DNA from: Ga0077555 sp963761475
GTDB lineage: Bacteria > Pseudomonadota > Alphaproteobacteria > Rhizobiales > Hyphomicrobiaceae
Direction of reading: 5' to 3'
Length of the DNA stretch: 64,000 nucleotides
Assembly: GCA_963761475.1 (NCBI GenBank)
Contig: CAVXGT010000034.1
Location: forward strand, 1 to 64,000
Shown here piece after piece: positions 56,523 through 64,000 of the stretch; position 1 is the first letter of the stretch; each line of letters begins with the position of its first letter. A program made the position numbers and the translations under genes. The notes under the pieces are model-generated. The model was not told the DNA's origin, searched no databases, and worked only from the letters and a program-made list of their open reading frames with translations.

Positions 56523-58136
56523 ATGACCAAGCGTGAACGCCTCTACCTCTTCGATACGACGCTGCGCGACGGCGCCCAGACGACGGGCGTCGATTTCTCG
56601 GCGGCCGACAAGCGGCGCATCGCCGGCGTGCTCGATGATCTCGGCATCGACTACATCGAAGGCGGCTATCCCGGCGCCAACGACACCGACACGGAGTTCT
56701 TCGGCGCTCCTCCCGCGTTCAAGCGGGCCACGTTCACGGCCTTCGGCATGACCAAGCGGGCGGGCCGATCCACTGCCAACGACCCCGGCTTCCAGGCCGT
56801 CGTGCAAGCGCCTGTCGGCGCCGTCTGCCTGGTCGCCAAGGCGTGGGACTATCATGTGCGGGTGGCACTCGGCATCAGCAACGAGGACAACGTCGCCGGC
56901 GTGAAGGAAAGCGTCGAGGCGATCAAGGCTGCCGGCAAGGAGCCGATGATCGATTGCGAGCACTTCTTCGACGGCATCAAGGCCAATCCGGAGCAGGCGC
57001 TCGGCGTTGCCCGAACCGCCTACGAAGCCGGCGCACGCTGGGTGGTGTTGTGCGACACCAACGGCGGCACGCTGCCGCATGAGGTCGAGGCCATCGTGGC
57101 ACAAGTGCGTCGCGTGGTTCCCGGCAGCCATCTCGGCATTCACACACATAACGACACGGAGCAGGCGGTCGCCAACACGCTCGCCGCCGTTCGCGCCGGG
57201 TGCCGGCAAATCCAGGGCACGCTCAACGGGCTCGGAGAGCGCTGCGGCAACGCCAATCTCACCTCGATCATTCCGACGCTACTGCTCAAGCCCGAATTCG
57301 CCGAACGGTTCGAGATTGGCGTCAGCCGCGAAAAACTTGCGCGCCTCACCGCTGCCAGCCGGATGCTCGACGAGATCCTCAATCGCGCACCGGCGCGCCA
57401 GGCGCCCTATGTCGGCGAAGCTGCTTTCGCGACCAAGGCCGGCATCCACGCTTCCGCCATCCTGAAAGAGCCCGAGACCTACGAGCATGTGCCGCCTGAA
57501 AGCGTCGGCAATCAGCGCCGCGTGCTGGTCTCGAACCAGGCCGGAAAATCGAACATTGTCTCGGAGCTCGAACGGCTCGGTATCACGATTCCGAAAAGCG
57601 ACGACCGTATCGGCCGCCTGCTCGACGAGGTCAAAGTGCGCGAGAGCCTCGGCTACGCCTACGAAGGCGCCGATGCATCCTTCGAGCTGCTCGCCCGTCG
57701 GCTGCTCGGCGAGGTTCCGGACTATTTCAAGGTCGACAGCTTCCGCGTGATCGTCGAGAAGCGACACAACGCCATTGGCAAGTTCGTCACTGTCTCGGAA
57801 GCCTCGGTGCGCGTGATGATCGACGGCGAGGCCGAGCCGCTGTGGTCGGTCGCGGAAGGCAACGGACCGGTCAACGCCCTCGACACGGCGCTGCGCAAGG
57901 ATCTCGGCCGCTACCAGAGCCACATCAAGGATGTCGAGCTCGTCGACTACAAGGTTCGCATTCTCAACGGCGGCACGGAAGCCGTCACCCGTGTGCTGGT
58001 CGACAGCCGCGACAAAGGGAGTGGGGAGCGTTGGTCGACGGTCGGGGTGTCCTCGAACATCGTCGATGCGAGCTTCGAGGCGTTGACCGACGCCATCACC
58101 TGGAAGCTGCTGAAGGACGGCGCGCGAGCCGCGTAA
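56523..58136 (+). CDS. cimA: (R)-citramalate synthase
   Basis: 537 residues of the isopropylmalate/homocitrate synthase family, long CimA type. The TIM barrel begins LYLFDTTLRDGAQTTGVDFS (catalytic Arg-Asp), with the metal HxH in LGIHTHNDTEQAV and GTLNGLGERCGNANL. A linker and a C-terminal regulatory LeuA-dimer domain (about 415-537) follow. It condenses pyruvate and acetyl-CoA to citramalate, the first step of the pyruvate route to isoleucine. The regulatory domain implies feedback control, probably by isoleucine. The convergent gene downstream is separated by a terminator. Confidence 0.93.
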   Translation: MTKRERLYLFDTTLRDGAQTTGVDFSAADKRRIAGVLDDLGIDYIEGGYPGANDTDTEFFGAPPAFKRATFTAFGMTKRAGRSTANDPGFQAVVQAPVGAVCLVAKAWDYHVRVALGISNEDNVAGVKESVEAIKAAGKEPMIDCEHFFDGIKANPEQALGVARTAYEAGARWVVLCDTNGGTLPHEVEAIVAQVRRVVPGSHLGIHTHNDTEQAVANTLAAVRAGCRQIQGTLNGLGERCGNANLTSIIPTLLLKPEFAERFEIGVSREKLARLTAASRMLDEILNRAPARQAPYVGEAAFATKAGIHASAILKEPETYEHVPPESVGNQRRVLVSNQAGKSNIVSELERLGITIPKSDDRIGRLLDEVKVRESLGYAYEGADASFELLARRLLGEVPDYFKVDSFRVIVEKRHNAIGKFVTVSEASVRVMIDGEAEPLWSVAEGNGPVNALDTALRKDLGRYQSHIKDVELVDYKVRILNGGTEAVTRVLVDSRDKGSGERWSTVGVSSNIVDASFEALTDAITWKLLKDGARAA

Positions 58137-58245
58137 ATCGCCGCCTGATCCGTCCAACTCCATGCCGAGCCGTGCAGCGCGCTGCTCGGCCCCGCTGCCG
58201 CGCCGCTAGATCGTATCGGCCATCATCGCAGGTGCCCATCGACAA

Positions 58246-58275
58246 AAATGGCCGGCTCCAAGGAGCCGGCCATTT
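58246..58275. terminator. Bidirectional rho-independent terminator
   Basis: A perfect 14-bp stem AAATGGCCGGCTCC/GGAGCCGGCCATTT (58246-58259 and 58262-58275) between convergent cimA (+) and the beta-barrel gene (-). On the minus strand it ends in TTTTTG; on the plus strand in ATTTCG. Confidence 0.8.
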
Positions 58276-58306
58276 CGTCGATCGCATCGATCGAGGTGGC
58301 GGATGA

Positions 58307-59119
58307 TTATTTCATTGCCGTGTAGTTGCAGCAGCTCGAGGCACTGCCGAAGTGATAGCGCAGGCCGACCTTGAACTCGTGGGCATCCATGTCGGAGACG
58401 ACCAGCTTCGGGTTCATGAACTGAAGTGTGTCGCCCTGGCTGGAGTGCGCATCGCCAAGGCTGATGTAGCGATAGCCGACATCGAGAATGGCGTTGGGCG
58501 CGAGCTGGTAGCCGACGCCGGCCATCAGCGACCAGGCGAGATCGACCTTGGTGTCGCCATGCTGGGGGTTCGGGCTCAACGGATCGTCGATGGTGACGTA
58601 TCCCATGTCGTGCAGGGCCACGCCGACGCCGGCGCCGACGTAGGGCACGAAGCCGCGGTAGCTGCCGAGATCGTAGTAGGCGTTGAACATCAAGGTGTAG
58701 GTGTCGATGGTCGACTTGATCGGCGGATCGATGGGGCCGACGACGGGAATGAAGATGTCGACATCGCCCTTGAACTGGCGGTCCGGCCGGAAGCCGAAGG
58801 TGACGTCGGCGCGCAGGCCGCGTGAGCCGGAGCCGCAACCGAGGCCGACCTCGGTGAGCATGCCGCTTTCAACTTCCGAGCCGCGGACGTTGGGATCCGT
58901 GCCGTTGCCGACATAGGTGCCCTTGGCATCACCGCTCCAGGAGTAGCCGATGTCGCCGCGCGCGTAGCAGGGGCCTGCGGTGGAAGGAGCTGCCTGATAG
59001 GCCGGCGCATAGCCGTCCTTGATCGACCCGTAGAGGTCTGCAGCAGATGCTGTCGTAGCCGCGAAGCCGATCGCAGCACTGACAGCCACAAAGAGACCGG
59101 CCTTAAGCGTGGTGTTCAT
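58307..59119 (-). CDS. Outer-membrane beta-barrel protein (Omp31/OmpW-like)
   Basis: About 270 residues. Signal peptide MNTTLKAGLFVAVSAAIGFA with cleavage near ASA-AD, then alternating beta strands with aromatic girdles: DIGYSWSG, EVGLGCGSGSRGLRADVTFG, FVPYVGAGVGVALHDMG, LMAGVGYQLAPNAILDVGYR and FKVGLRYHF. An extra tail with Cys-Cys (SASSCCNYTAMK) follows the last strand, whereas most barrels end on Phe. The start is ATG 59119; the frame is open to 59149. A role as a porin or structural barrel is likely. Confidence 0.83.
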   Translation of the reverse strand: MNTTLKAGLFVAVSAAIGFAATTASAADLYGSIKDGYAPAYQAAPSTAGPCYARGDIGYSWSGDAKGTYVGNGTDPNVRGSEVESGMLTEVGLGCGSGSRGLRADVTFGFRPDRQFKGDVDIFIPVVGPIDPPIKSTIDTYTLMFNAYYDLGSYRGFVPYVGAGVGVALHDMGYVTIDDPLSPNPQHGDTKVDLAWSLMAGVGYQLAPNAILDVGYRYISLGDAHSSQGDTLQFMNPKLVVSDMDAHEFKVGLRYHFGSASSCCNYTAMK

Positions 59120-59402
59120 GTGATGGTACCTTTTGATCCAGTCAGGCACTCGGACCTGCGGTGCGCGCAGGTCAAACTCGATGGCGGCAACAATGCCGTA
59201 AGGGCCTTAATGGGCGGTTAAACCGTGTCGCAGGACGGAACAGTTTCCGGCGGGCTCGGCGATCGAGGGCTGGGGGAGCGGGCCCTGGGAGCCGGCAGGA
59301 TGCTCCATTGCACGCGGCCCGCCAGCTTGAAGCGGCGGGTCGTGCGTGCTCTTATCCGGCGCCAAAATGGCTGCAACGCACGGCTCGAGGAGACGCCCGC
59401 TC

Positions 59403-60443
59403 ATGCTCGACATGGCTGTACCCGCCGACAAGATCCATCTCGAGGACATCGAGATCGGCCGCCAGGTCGCTTTCGGGCGCTATGAGGTGACCAAAGACGA
59501 CATCGTCACCTACGCCCAGGCGTTCGATCCCCAGCCGATCCATCTCGACGAAGAGGCGGCCCGGAAATCCATGGTGGGCGGGCTTTGCGCATCGGGCTTT
59601 CATTCCTGCGCCATGCTGATGCGAATGATCGCCGACGACTTCCTCGCCCATGGCACGTCGCTCGGCTCGCCTGGTATCGCCGAGGTGAAGTGGATGAAGC
59701 CGGTGCGTCCTGGCGACGTACTATCGGCGCGCTTCGTGTGTCCGCAGAAGCGGGCGCTGGCGTCGCGGCCCGGCGTTGGGCTAGCGCGACTGCAGCACGA
59801 GATGTTGAACCAGAAGGGCGAGGTGGTGATGAGCTGGGATTCAAGCCAGCTGATGCGTGTGCGCGCGCCTGCTGACGAGGCCGCGAGCCCCCCAGGCTCG
59901 AGCGGGGCTGCGCCGCGTTTCGTCAGTCTATGGGAAACACCCGGCAGCGAGCCTGACCGGACGAGCAACTATTTCGACGATCGGCGCGTCGGCGACACCT
60001 ATTCGCTTGGCCAGCACACATTCGCCCGTGACGAGATCATGGATTTTGCCCGGCGCTTCGATCCCCAACCGTTTCATCTCGACGAAGCGGCGGCGGCCCG
60101 CTCGCTGTTTGGCAAACTCTCTGCCTCGGGCTGGCACACGACGGCGATCTGGATCCGGCAGTACGTGCATTTTCGCCAAGCGATCGAGCGCGACATGCGG
60201 GCGGAGGGGCTGCGTCCAGCCGAGTACGGGCCTTCGCCGGGTTTCCGGGACCTGCGTTGGCTGAAGCCCGTTTATCCCGGCGATACGATCGAATACCGTG
60301 GCCGGATCGAGGCGATGAGCGACTGGCGGTCGCGGCCGGATCGTGGCCTGATCGAGACCGAGAACCAGGGGCGCAACCAGCACGGCGAGATCGTGTTCGC
60401 CATTCGCGGCCGCATCCTCGCGGAAAAGCGTGCCGCTGTCTGA
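59403..60443 (+). CDS. Tandem MaoC-type dehydratase/hydratase
   Basis: About 346 residues holding two hot-dog MaoC domains. Each has the active-site loop FDPQP(I/F)HLDE (at about residues 41 and 229), then GL(C)ASGFHSCAML or KLSASGWHTTAIW, and VKWMKPVRPGD or LRWLKPVYPGD. Usually these are two adjacent genes forming a heterodimer; here they are one chain. Acts on enoyl-CoA or beta-hydroxyacyl-CoA. ATG 59403 is chosen (open to 59346). Confidence 0.87.
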   Translation: MLDMAVPADKIHLEDIEIGRQVAFGRYEVTKDDIVTYAQAFDPQPIHLDEEAARKSMVGGLCASGFHSCAMLMRMIADDFLAHGTSLGSPGIAEVKWMKPVRPGDVLSARFVCPQKRALASRPGVGLARLQHEMLNQKGEVVMSWDSSQLMRVRAPADEAASPPGSSGAAPRFVSLWETPGSEPDRTSNYFDDRRVGDTYSLGQHTFARDEIMDFARRFDPQPFHLDEAAAARSLFGKLSASGWHTTAIWIRQYVHFRQAIERDMRAEGLRPAEYGPSPGFRDLRWLKPVYPGDTIEYRGRIEAMSDWRSRPDRGLIETENQGRNQHGEIVFAIRGRILAEKRAAV

Positions 60444-60706
60444 GCTTTGAGCCGGCCAGTTGCATGGCCACGCGTCCTCGTTAGACATTCTGCTTGGGCC
60501 TGCCGCGGCGAACGCCGGCCGCTTGCGGCGGGTCGTCGGCGCATGGCCCGGTGACGGGCGTTGCGGGCGGTTGTCGCGCAAGGCCGCCTGCTGGCGGGCT
60601 CGCGTTGCGATGGCGATGTTGAGGCTTGACGCGGGTCGCCTCCTTGCCGCATTTAGGGGGCAATATAGTGCCGGCTCCGTGGATTGCCGGCGCAGCGCAT
60701 TGGAAT

Positions 60707-60783
60707 GCCGCCTTAGCTCAGCTGGTTAGAGCGCTAGATTGTGGATCTAGAGGTCCCCCGTTCGAGCCGGGGAGGCGGTACCA
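60707..60783 (+). tRNA. tRNA-His (anticodon GTG), lacking G-1
   Basis: Cloverleaf: acceptor GCCGCCT/AGGCGGT (a G1:U72 wobble), anticodon stem CTAGA/TCTAG, loop TTGTGGA (anticodon GTG), T-arm GTTCGAGCC, A73, encoded CCA. The base before G1 is T, so the universal G-1 is not encoded, and A73 replaces C73. This is the unusual alphaproteobacterial form known from Caulobacter. Foreign-looking DNA begins at its 3' end. Confidence 0.95.
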
Positions 60784-61287
60784 ATAAAATCAGATACTTA
60801 GACTGACAAATTCTCTAGCCTCATCTCGACGAAATGACCTTCGGCTACCATATGGCTACCACGCAAGCGGCAAAGTCGGATCAGACGCGAACAACCGCAC
60901 GCTTTACAGCGATAAGCCTCTCACCCGCTTCATCACTGGGACGCGCGATCTGCGGGAAGTGCTCAATGACGCACGCACGCCTTGCATTCGTGCTTCCGCT
61001 GACGCGCCACATCGCCACCAGTCCGAGAGCCAATGTCGACCCAAAAATCTTAGTCGAGATCACCACCAAGCGCATCCCGCGCAGCACATTCACCCGCGCA
61101 ATAGTGGAAGGCTAATCAAAGGCCACGACCGCGCGGCCCGCCGCGTTGCGGCGCCCTCGCGGAGGCGCAGCGCTGCCTCTTGGCAGCGCGGTACTCGCCG
61201 TGAACGCCGAGACAATCAGCCGTGGCGCGTGTCGTCAGGTAGCCGCCCCAGACCACGGACATGCCAGGTGCTCCTCTTCGGCCGGCT
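60784..61287. other. AT-richer junction after tRNA-His; no recognised gene
   Basis: The sequence changes abruptly at the tRNA 3' end (low GC to about 60850). Short ORFs on both strands (60834-61115 +, 60881-61093 -) resemble no family I know. No integrase is found, although position and orientation fit an attachment site. Confidence 0.5.
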
Positions 61288-61932
61288 CTACACAGGTGGC
61301 ACATATTGGCTTGTCGACCGGTAGTAGTGGCAGACCGAGCCGTTCAGCACGCAATCGGGATAGTACATGTACTGCCGCAATCCCGCCCGGCTGAGAAATC
61401 CATCGCCGGCATGGATGACCGGCTTGTAGCGCGTTGCGAGGTGAGCGGCGCAGGCCCCGGTGATCAGGTAGGCGGCAGCCGACCCCGTATGCGCCCGATC
61501 ATCATACAACGCGCCCGCCAGGGCCTGGCGCGGTCGGCCGTTGTTTGTGAATGAGTTGAGATAGACGACATCCCATCCGGTTGGCAGGCCGGCCAAGTCC
61601 ACTTTTTCCAGACGCGAGGGCACGAACAGCACGTCGTCCTCGATGATCAAGGCGGCATCCTGGCCCCGACTAGCGATCAGCTCGTAGCAGCGGCCGTGCT
61701 TCAGCGAGCACGAAACCTCTCCGGGTGAGAGGGGCCGGCCATGATGCGATCGCGCGGCCGCCTCGTCGTAGCTGCCCATGGCTTCGATTTCAGCCAGACT
61801 GAGGCCGGTCTCGGGGACAGCCTCGACGAACTCCACCGACCCGAAGCCAAGAGTGTCGAGCTGGCCCTCGACGATCCGCCGCCGGCGCCGTTCCTGGCGC
61901 TGGGTGATACAGTAAACTGGGAGCTTCAGCAT
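61288..61932 (-). CDS. Glycosyltransferase family 25 (LPS-type) protein
   Basis: 214 residues from ATG 61932. LPVYCITQRQERRRRRIVEG opens the GT25 fold, LSPGEVSCSLKHGRCYELIA and ALIIEDDVLF (metal-binding EDD) follow, then GSAAAYLITGACAAHLATRY and VIHAGDGFLSRAG. These are family signatures of galactosyl- or glucosyltransferases that act on LPS or on hydroxylysine-like acceptors. The open frame continues upstream to 62070 across the junction with the IS1380 remnant, but the true start is probably 61932. No clear Shine-Dalgarno. It may modify LPS or another product of this island. Confidence 0.8.
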   Translation of the reverse strand: MLKLPVYCITQRQERRRRRIVEGQLDTLGFGSVEFVEAVPETGLSLAEIEAMGSYDEAAARSHHGRPLSPGEVSCSLKHGRCYELIASRGQDAALIIEDDVLFVPSRLEKVDLAGLPTGWDVVYLNSFTNNGRPRQALAGALYDDRAHTGSAAAYLITGACAAHLATRYKPVIHAGDGFLSRAGLRQYMYYPDCVLNGSVCHYYRSTSQYVPPV

Positions 61933-62064
61933 CGCCGCGTTTCGCAGCGGACGGGTTGGCCAATAGTCGAACCAGCTGAAAACGATATTCCGCGCCGTCG
62001 CAGGGCCCTTCCTGAGGATAGCGCCCGCTTTGCCGACAAAACCTTGATGCCCCATGACCCGCCA

Positions 62065-62825
62065 TTCCACTCGTAGCCCAGCACATACCGCACGTCGTTA
62101 GTCTCGCACCACGTCATCAGGTCGTCGCGGCAGAAGCCAAAGTCAGCGCGGATGACGATTGCCGTCGCAGGCCAGCGGACGCGGATCTGGGCGACGATGC
62201 GGGTAACCTCGGCGACACTACCATGAGCGGCCTCGTTGGGCGACTATCTGAGCTTGGCCGCCAGCAGGTGAGGACTGCAGAAGACGTAGAGGGACAGATA
62301 GCAGTAGCAGTCGTAGTAGCCGTGGAAGTGCCGGCCCTCCTGCTCGCCGTACACGGGATCGTCGGTGGCATCGAGATCAATGACGATGCGCGAGGGCGGC
62401 ATCCCATGCGCATCGAGGAAGATGTCGACGAAGAGCCGCTCGATCGCCGCCGCGTCGTGGTCGAGCTTGTGGTGCCGGTCGCTGCCGATCTTGGCCGCAT
62501 GCTCCATGCGATTGAGCGTCGACTTGCCGGCGAGCCTGCCGCCAGGCTTGTCGAACACGGCCGCGAGCGCGGGATCGTCACATAGCGCTTCGTGGTCGAT
62601 CAGGTCCTCGTGCCCGAGCGCGATGCCCAAAATGCGCTGGCGCAGCAGGTCGGCGACCGAATGGCGGACGGCGTCGGCAACGTACAGATCGGTGAAGCAT
62701 CTCGCGAGGCGGCGGCCGAGCCCGGTGACCCGATCGGCCGCAGCGAGCAGAACGACGCCACCGTTGGACGTGATGGCGCCGCCGTCGAAAGCGCCCACAA
62801 GTTTGCGGCCGCCTGACCTTCCCAA
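62065..62825 (-). mobile_element. IS1380-family transposase remnant
   Basis: From about 62825 (TTG, no clear start) the frame reads LVGAFDGGAITSNGGVVLLA, GLGRRLARCFTD, the first DDE Asp in VIDLDATDDPVYG, and HFHGYYDCYCYLSLYVF, all IS1380-type. An in-frame TAG at 62244-62246 interrupts it. The same frame then continues with IVAQIRVRWPATAIVIRADF (second Asp) and DVRYVLGYEW until about 62065, where the similarity stops. The C-terminal third, with the catalytic Glu, and the left IS end are gone. The element is dead. Confidence 0.8.
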
Positions 62826-63224
62826 ATCATGCTCGGGCTGGATACACTAGTGTCGGCATCGGGGATCATCTACTGCGAGGTCCAAGTCTCTGTCGTAGAA
62901 TCACTTTCTCTGAGTCGGAGCCCCGATGCTCCTCACATCTGGGAGAAGTTCAGGATAGGTCTCCAGCGGATTGCTGGGATCAGCTGTCCAAGTCCCGAAA
63001 ATAGTATCTTCCATCGTGCTGCCCTGTTTGGTGTCCGGGTCGGCACAGCCGCAGCTTCGGCGCTGAGGAAATTTGGCAACACTGGCCCCGCACAATATCA
63101 CGCTGCGGCGGGATACAGCTTGACAGCGGGGGGCTCAGATTGGGAACTAGCATAAGGTTAACCGCGATAGTCCTACAGTGGCTAACCGTCAAGTTTGGTA
63201 AGTTTAGTCAGTGGAGTACAGGGC
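62826..63224. other. AT-richer gap between IS1380 remnant and RiPP gene
   Basis: 400 bp with no gene I can name. A small minus-strand ORF (62901-63014, 37 aa, MEDTIFGTWTADP...) is possible but unsupported. The right end of the IS1380 copy should lie near 62830-62900. A GGAG ribosome site for the next gene is at 63213-63216. Confidence 0.45.
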
Positions 63225-63369
63225 ATGAAAGCATCGAATAAGAAAGTGTTCCACCGTCCGCTCGTAGAGCGGCTGGGAACCTTAGGTGATATGACTTCTA
63301 ACTAACGCGAAAATCAATTTCACCGATGTTCCTCAGGGCACTCCTGCTGGAAGCGTTCTAGGGTCTTAG
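63225..63369 (+). pseudogene. Lasso-type RiPP leader-containing precursor, one frameshift
   Basis: ATG 63225 has GGAG eight bases upstream. The first 25 codons encode MKASNKKVFHRPLVERLG then TLGDMTS. This matches, position for position, the lasso/PqqD-recognised leader pattern K-K-(Y/F)-x-x-P-x-(L/V)-x-x-L-G-x5-T. The frame stops at 63303 (26 aa). If one base (63300) is skipped, it continues for 22 residues ending FTDVPQGTPAGSVLGS, with stop 63367-63369. That tail follows the TD-x-P-x-GTP-x-G pattern common at the C-terminus of alphaproteobacterial leader-type precursors, giving 47 residues in all. No B1, B2 or cyclase gene is within the window; they may lie beyond 64000 or be lost. Confidence 0.6.
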
Positions 63370-63583
63370 CATGGTAGAACTCTCCGCTGGCTCGAACTGA
63401 GGTTCGCATGCACGCCGAGAGCTTCTCGAAGCTAAATTAAGGTGCCATCGTTGCTTTCATCCTTTTCAAAATATCGTGAGCGACGATGGCATACACACGC
63501 TTTCCTGATTACCCAGCCGCGTCCGATGTCCGCCACAAGTCGTTGATATCGTTCTGCTGCGATTCGGCGGCGGGAGATGAGCG
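63370..63583. other. Short AT-rich gap before IS1595
   Basis: No gene seen. The left end of the IS1595 element should fall here, but I could not mark a terminal inverted repeat without its partner. GGGAG precedes the transposase ATG. Confidence 0.4.
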
Positions 63584-64000
63584 ATGGCGCGCAATCCGAT
63601 CCAATTCCAGGACGGGATGAGCCTCGGTGAGTTGATGCAGCAGTTCGGCACGGAAGAGCAATGCGAGGCGGCTGTGCGGGCGTGGCGCTGGCCGTCGGGC
63701 TTCGTTTGTCCGCGCTGCGGTTGTGCTGAGCACACGGTCACCGGTGAGCGCCGATTGCACGAGTGCCACGCTTGTCGCCTGCAGACATCGCTGAAGGCAG
63801 GCACGATCTTCGAGCACACGCTGATACCGCTGACCAAGTGGTTCCAGGCGATGTGGCTCATCACGCAGTCGAAGGACTCGATCTCGACGCTGTCGATGGC
63901 GCGCCAGCTCGACCTCAAGTGGGACAGCGCGTGGCTGCTGCGCCAGAAACTCGCGTCCGTGATGGCCGAGGATGAAGGCCGTCGGCGCCTCGGCGGCCGC
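63584..64000 (+). mobile_element. IS1595-family transposase, cut by window edge
   Basis: ATG 63584 (GGGAG upstream). The first 139 residues show an N-terminal zinc ribbon, FVCPRCGCAEHTV followed by ECHACRLQTSLKAGTIFEHT, then PLTKWFQAMWLITQSKDSIS and LKWDSAWLLRQKL. These are typical of IS1595/ISXO2-like transposases. The DDE (DDN/DDE-type) catalytic domain lies past 64000. The frame is intact so far, so the element may be active. Confidence 0.88.

Noticed and set aside
60834..61115. Integrase remnant next to tRNA-His
   Set aside because: Expected by position, but neither strand shows the tyrosine-recombinase R-H-R-Y residues.

Overview
The window looks like chromosomal DNA of a high-GC alphaproteobacterium, most likely Hyphomicrobiales (Rhizobiales). 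The pointers are a clpS-clpA pair, a phasin with a PhaR-type operator, an S11 D-Ala-D-Ala carboxypeptidase carrying a SPOR domain, DUF2865, DUF1289 and TIGR02281-type proteins, and a tRNA-His without the extra G-1 that has a G1:U72 pair and A73. Genus cannot be fixed from the sequence alone.

Layout. Positions 1-4882 look like the edge of a mobile or accessory region. It holds a frameshifted type IA topoisomerase (topB-like) and a multiply frameshifted, exported TPR-CHAT protease-like gene, and it ends at the 3' end of a tRNA-Arg(CCT). Positions 4883-60783 are a conserved backbone. It begins with an isochorismatase-fold hydrolase, a VOC protein, htpG with a good RpoH-type promoter, a metallophosphoesterase, clpS-clpA, a phasin, the SPOR-tailed DD-carboxypeptidase, a DnaJ/VWA pair, sseA, and an SRPBCC/PhnB-like pair.

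From about 19 to 36 kb is a metabolic and catabolic stretch. It contains two SDR genes, a TPP-dependent enzyme, a MalY/PatB C-S lyase next to a class I gamma-glutamyl hydrolase, an LLM flavin oxidoreductase, a membrane Clp-fold protease, an SGNH protein, an amidohydrolase, a carboxymuconolactone decarboxylase-like protein, an acyl-CoA synthetase and a full TRAP transporter. From 36 to 44 kb are a frameshifted phosphomannomutase/phosphoglucomutase, two retropepsin-like proteases, DUF1289, a membrane histidine kinase, a GST, an MBL-UDG pair and a bacterioferritin that lacks the heme methionine. From 44 to 60.8 kb are tRNA-Val, a caspase-like protein with PAN/Apple-type modules, nadE, gltX, DUF2865, a hydratase, cysS, a GNAT, a 37-residue membrane peptide, cimA, a beta-barrel protein, a double MaoC protein and tRNA-His.

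After tRNA-His the character changes (60784-64000). AT-richer DNA carries a GT25 glycosyltransferase, an IS1380 remnant, an IS1595-type transposase that runs off the window, and between the two IS elements a small gene whose N-terminus matches the lasso-type RiPP leader pattern. Read with one frame change it gives a complete 47-residue precursor. This is the best candidate for an undescribed system here. No RiPP maturation enzymes lie inside the window.

A recurring oddity is frameshifting. It affects topB, TPR-CHAT, one SDR, dctP, the PMM/PGM gene and the RiPP precursor, while neighbouring housekeeping genes are intact. Indel errors in a draft assembly and genuine decay are both possible.
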